From: UBA987 sp002292105
GTDB taxonomy: Bacteria; Bacteroidota; Bacteroidia; NS11-12g; UBA9320
Assembly: GCA_943846675.1 (NCBI GenBank)
Contig: OX044357.1
Span: forward strand, 1,798,001 to 1,862,000
Direction of reading: 5' to 3'
DNA: 64,000 bases
Part shown: in pieces, positions 61,394 to 64,000 of the stretch
How the letters are laid out: the number at the start of each line of letters is the position of its first letter
How positions within the stretch are numbered: position 1 is the stretch's first letter
Position numbers and translations under genes: made by a program
Notes under the pieces: generated by a model
Told to the model about the DNA's origin: nothing
The model's input: the letters and a program-made list of their open reading frames with translations, nothing else
Database searches by the model: none

Positions 61394-62224
61394 TTAATTC
61401 TGATTTAAAATTAAAGGTAGGCCGTCTTTGCCGCCTCCAATAACAATCGTTTTTGCATTAGGCGATTTAGCTAGCTCTAGCGTCGCTTGGATTCCTTTCT
61501 CTTGCAAAATTTTGTCGGAAAGTGATGCGTTCAATATTCTGTTTGCAGTGGCCTTACCTTCCGCTTCAATCTTTTGTTTGGCGGCTTCTTTAGTTGCCTT
61601 TTGCAGCCTGAACTCATATTCAAGTGATTCTTGCTCTTGCTTCAGTTTACGCTCAATAGCCTCCTTTATGGTTGTAGGAAGCGTTACATCGCGCACCAAG
61701 ACCTCATTGAGTTGAACAAACTGCTTGTCTAAAATCTTCTTTGTCTCAGTGTATATTTCTTGTTGGATAACGTCACGTTTTGACGAATAAATTTGCTCAG
61801 GTGTATATCGTCCTACCACACTTCGTGTGGCCGACCTAGCAGCAGGCTTAACAACTCTTTCCAAATAGTTTTCTCCTTTGGTTTTGTGTAAGAATCCAAG
61901 GTCTGCATTTGCAGGTTTAAACCATAAGGAAAGATCCAATGCAATTTCCAGACCGTTAGAGGAAAGAACAGCCATGTTTTCATGTGCTTCTTGCTGACGT
62001 ACTTCATAAACAAATACTGCGTTCCAAGGCGCCACAAGGTGAAATCCCTCTCCAAGTACTTCTTCAGTGTTTACACCACCATTAAATCGCTCATAAAGCA
62101 CTCCTGCTTCTCCTGAATGAATAGTGACAAAAGATTTAAATAAAATAATTAGTAAAACGAGACCTACGGCCCCACCAATAATTGTTAGTTTGTTTAGTTG
62201 CGGTGAATTATATACTGTTTTCAT
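61394..62224 (-). CDS. Prohibitin-family SPFH membrane protein
   Basis: 276 aa with an N-terminal membrane anchor (about 12-32) and a complete SPFH domain (SGEAGVLYERFNGGVNTEEVLGEGFHLVAPW, ARSATRSVVGRYTPEQIYSSKRDVI). A long coiled coil follows (KRKLKQEQESLEYEFRLQKATKEAAKQKIEAEGKA). Prohibitins form ring-shaped scaffolds in the inner membrane that regulate proteases such as FtsH. Convergent with the TIP30-like gene. Confidence 0.88.
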   Translation of the reverse strand: MKTVYNSPQLNKLTIIGGAVGLVLLIILFKSFVTIHSGEAGVLYERFNGGVNTEEVLGEGFHLVAPWNAVFVYEVRQQEAHENMAVLSSNGLEIALDLSLWFKPANADLGFLHKTKGENYLERVVKPAARSATRSVVGRYTPEQIYSSKRDVIQQEIYTETKKILDKQFVQLNEVLVRDVTLPTTIKEAIERKLKQEQESLEYEFRLQKATKEAAKQKIEAEGKATANRILNASLSDKILQEKGIQATLELAKSPNAKTIVIGGGKDGLPLILNQN

Positions 62225-62328
62225 ACGTTTTGTTTAAAGTACAACAATGTTACAGATAAAAAGTTACGGTTAACTACTTCAAAGAATACCATTTATCACA
62301 CTACCTTCGTCGTTTAAATAATATTCTC

Positions 62329-63564
62329 TTGAAGGCAGAAATAATTACTATTGGCGACGAAATCCTTATAGGGCAAGTAATCGACACCAACTCAGCTTGG
62401 ATTGGCCAACAGCTAAACCCCTTAGGCTGGGACGTGACGCGGATTACAACAATTTCTGATACAGCTGACGCCATTACCCAATCTCTTGATAATGGGATAA
62501 AAAATAGTGATTTAATTATCATGACTGGGGGCCTAGGTCCAACAAAAGATGACATAACAAAAAAGACACTTTGCGCCTATTTTGGTGTGGATTTGGTCTT
62601 CGACGAATCTGCATTTAAAAACGTGGAACGGATATTCAATCACCTGAAAAGGGAAATTACCCAAGTTAATCGCGATCAAGCCTTAATTCCAGCCAATGCC
62701 AAGGCATTACAAAACAACTTTGGGACCGCACCAGGACTTTGGTTTGAAATAGACAACCGGATTATAGTGTGTTTACCGGGTGTGCCATACGAAATGAAAG
62801 ACATTCTAAGCAATTTCGTATTCCCTCAACTACAAAAGAGATCGGTAGATATAGTGTCTCATCGTACCTTGGTTGTTTCAGGCATTCCAGAATCTTTAAT
62901 AAGCGAACAAATCGAATCGATAGAACTTGGCTTACCTGCAGGGTTAAAAATTGCTTATTTGCCTAACTACGGCGTTGTTCGCCTACGTATTTCAGGGAAA
63001 GGAAAAGATGCAACTTTGATTGAGTCCCAAATTACGAAAGCGGTTTCGGCTATTGAAGCAATCCTTGGTAAATATGTTATTGCAACAAGCGACAAACGAA
63101 TCGAAGAGATTGTTGGTAGTTTGTTAACGGAGAAACAGGAATCTGTTTCTGTGGCAGAAAGCTGTACTGGAGGATATGTGGCCCATTTGATAACCTCTAT
63201 GCCTGGAAGTTCGGCTTATTTCCCAGGGTCTGTGGTAACCTATTCATACGAGAATAAGACTGAAGTACTTGGTGTGGATGCAGAACTATTATGGAATAAA
63301 GGGGCCGTAAGTCAGGAAGTAGTTGAAAAAATGGCCAAAGCTGTAAAACTCAAAAACAACACGAATTATGGTGTCGCCATATCAGGTATCGCTGGTCCGT
63401 CAGGAGGAACAGAAGATAAGCCTGTAGGGACAGTATGGATGGCCGTGACCAACGGAATAAATACGGATAGTAGGGTTTATCAATTACGTGGTGATCGACG
63501 TCAAAACATTGAACGTTCTGGGAATCTTGCCCTAGAAATGTTAAGACAAATCATATTGACCTAG
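62329..63564 (+). CDS. cinA: CinA family protein (nicotinamide-nucleotide amidohydrolase / ADP-ribose pyrophosphatase)
   Basis: 411 aa from a TTG codon. The N-terminal MoCF/COG1058 domain (AEIITIGDEILIGQVIDTNSAWI, GGLGPTKDDITKKTL) hydrolyses ADP-ribose or NAD-related pyrophosphates. The C-terminal PncC domain (VAESCTGGYVAHLITSMPGSSAYFPGSVVTYS, GIAGPSGGTEDKPVGTVW) deamidates nicotinamide mononucleotide. Both are complete. TTG is accepted because MKAEIITIGDE is the usual beginning. Confidence 0.92.
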   Translation: MKAEIITIGDEILIGQVIDTNSAWIGQQLNPLGWDVTRITTISDTADAITQSLDNGIKNSDLIIMTGGLGPTKDDITKKTLCAYFGVDLVFDESAFKNVERIFNHLKREITQVNRDQALIPANAKALQNNFGTAPGLWFEIDNRIIVCLPGVPYEMKDILSNFVFPQLQKRSVDIVSHRTLVVSGIPESLISEQIESIELGLPAGLKIAYLPNYGVVRLRISGKGKDATLIESQITKAVSAIEAILGKYVIATSDKRIEEIVGSLLTEKQESVSVAESCTGGYVAHLITSMPGSSAYFPGSVVTYSYENKTEVLGVDAELLWNKGAVSQEVVEKMAKAVKLKNNTNYGVAISGIAGPSGGTEDKPVGTVWMAVTNGINTDSRVYQLRGDRRQNIERSGNLALEMLRQIILT

Positions 63565-63570
63565 ATTAGT

Positions 63571-63954
63571 CTACTCTTCCCTGACTCTTTCGACCTTGGT
63601 AACAAAATACTTGGTATCACCCAGAAAGAATACACTCATATATTTCTCTTCGTAATAGAGTTTTACACGGTATCCTCCGTCTATCGCATTATCGATGTCT
63701 TGCAGCACCTCGTCGCTAGAAGACTTTACGCTAAAGTGCCATATACTTGAGGTGATATCACCATTACCTTCTGAGAAACCTCCGGTGTTCAATTGACCTT
63801 CGTAGGTTTTGAACATAACCCCTTTCTTACTCATCTTGATAAGCTCGCCAGCTCTTTTCCCCTCACTAAAGTTTACATAGATGACAAAAGTGAAAATCAA
63901 AGTTGACACGGCAATTGTGATAAACAACAACCAAAGAAGAATTTTCTTAAACAT
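63571..63954 (-). CDS. Hypothetical single-pass membrane protein
   Basis: 127 aa with an N-terminal membrane anchor (about 5-27) followed by a small extracytoplasmic domain. Recognisable elements are GKRAGELIKMSKKGVMFKTYEGQL, WHFSVKSSSDEVLQDID and RVKLYYEEKYMSVFFLGDTKYFVTKVE. Similar proteins occur as unnamed 6-phosphogluconate-dehydrogenase-mislabelled entries in Flavobacteria, as far as I recall; no enzymatic part is visible here. Confidence 0.65.
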   Translation of the reverse strand: MFKKILLWLLFITIAVSTLIFTFVIYVNFSEGKRAGELIKMSKKGVMFKTYEGQLNTGGFSEGNGDITSSIWHFSVKSSSDEVLQDIDNAIDGGYRVKLYYEEKYMSVFFLGDTKYFVTKVERVREE

Positions 63955-64000
63955 AATGAATTATTACAGTCAGCTTTTAAATAGGTATACGACTATACCT

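Overview
The window is a gene-dense, AT-rich chromosomal segment of a Bacteroidota bacterium, most likely a marine or free-living member of Flavobacteriales. The grounds are five secreted proteins with C-terminal type A sorting domains of the type IX secretion system, genes without Shine-Dalgarno sequences, promoter-like TAnnTTTG elements, and families typical of the phylum (DUF4199, DUF4920, DUF5683, CHU_C-type Ig repeats, CrtZ with a B12-binding MerR regulator). There is no phage, insertion sequence, CRISPR array or rRNA operon. Two tRNA genes (Gly-GCC and Leu-TAA) lie near the middle.

Layout. 1-10.9 kb: truncated prmA, a large T9SS adhesin-like protein, a DUF4199 membrane protein, a lipoprotein, an S9 peptidase followed by a ChaN-like protein, an archaemetzincin, and a small protein before a SulP transporter. 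10.9-21.5 kb: a minus-strand run with a second SulP transporter, a DUF2892 protein, the carotenoid block crtZ / unknown gene / crtB / crtI, a MerR-type regulator with a cobalamin-binding domain, a frameshifted membrane protein, a geranylgeranyl-reductase-like flavoprotein and an FG-GAP T9SS protein. 21.6-29.6 kb: murF, a 702-codon unknown gene with a possible caspase-like C-terminus, a TrmH-family methyltransferase, mutS and a T9SS subtilase. 29.6-38.7 kb: two signalling clusters. One holds a PAS histidine kinase, a response regulator, a REC-PAS-HisKA kinase broken by a frameshift, a lone REC protein and a REC-AraC regulator. The other holds a small conserved-looking protein, a membrane protein, a HisKA_3 kinase and a LuxR-type regulator; the tRNAs lie between them. 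38.8-50.7 kb: unknown genes, an SRAP protein, two small lipoproteins (one with a haem c motif), a HAF-repeat T9SS protein, prmC, ribD, a DMT-like transporter, a YigZ protein, a secreted gluzincin and a pterin dehydratase. 50.7-64 kb: a polysaccharide deacetylase-like protein, DUF2809, 3-hydroxyacyl-CoA dehydrogenase, DUF5683, parB-parA, an MBL-fold hydrolase, an orphan solute-binding lipoprotein, a MORN-like protein, a pseudouridine synthase, a TPR-like protein, a TIP30-like oxidoreductase, a prohibitin and cinA.

Functional links. crtI, crtB, an unknown gene and crtZ overlap end to end and are probably translationally coupled. The adjacent MerR-B12 protein keeps the adenosylcobalamin motifs of light-sensing CarH/LitR proteins. 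A shared 10-bp motif overlaps the presumed -7 region of both crtI and the regulator gene, so light-controlled carotenogenesis is the simplest reading. An 18-bp sequence with a TATCT-N4-AGATA inverted repeat occurs upstream of the small-protein/kinase/LuxR operon and again just after it, and is a candidate operator for that LuxR regulator.

The most unusual non-coding feature is a dispersed family of GGATTGAA-unit repeats with associated longer elements (a 50-bp element and a 39-bp core). Most copies abut or supply the stop codons of neighbouring genes.
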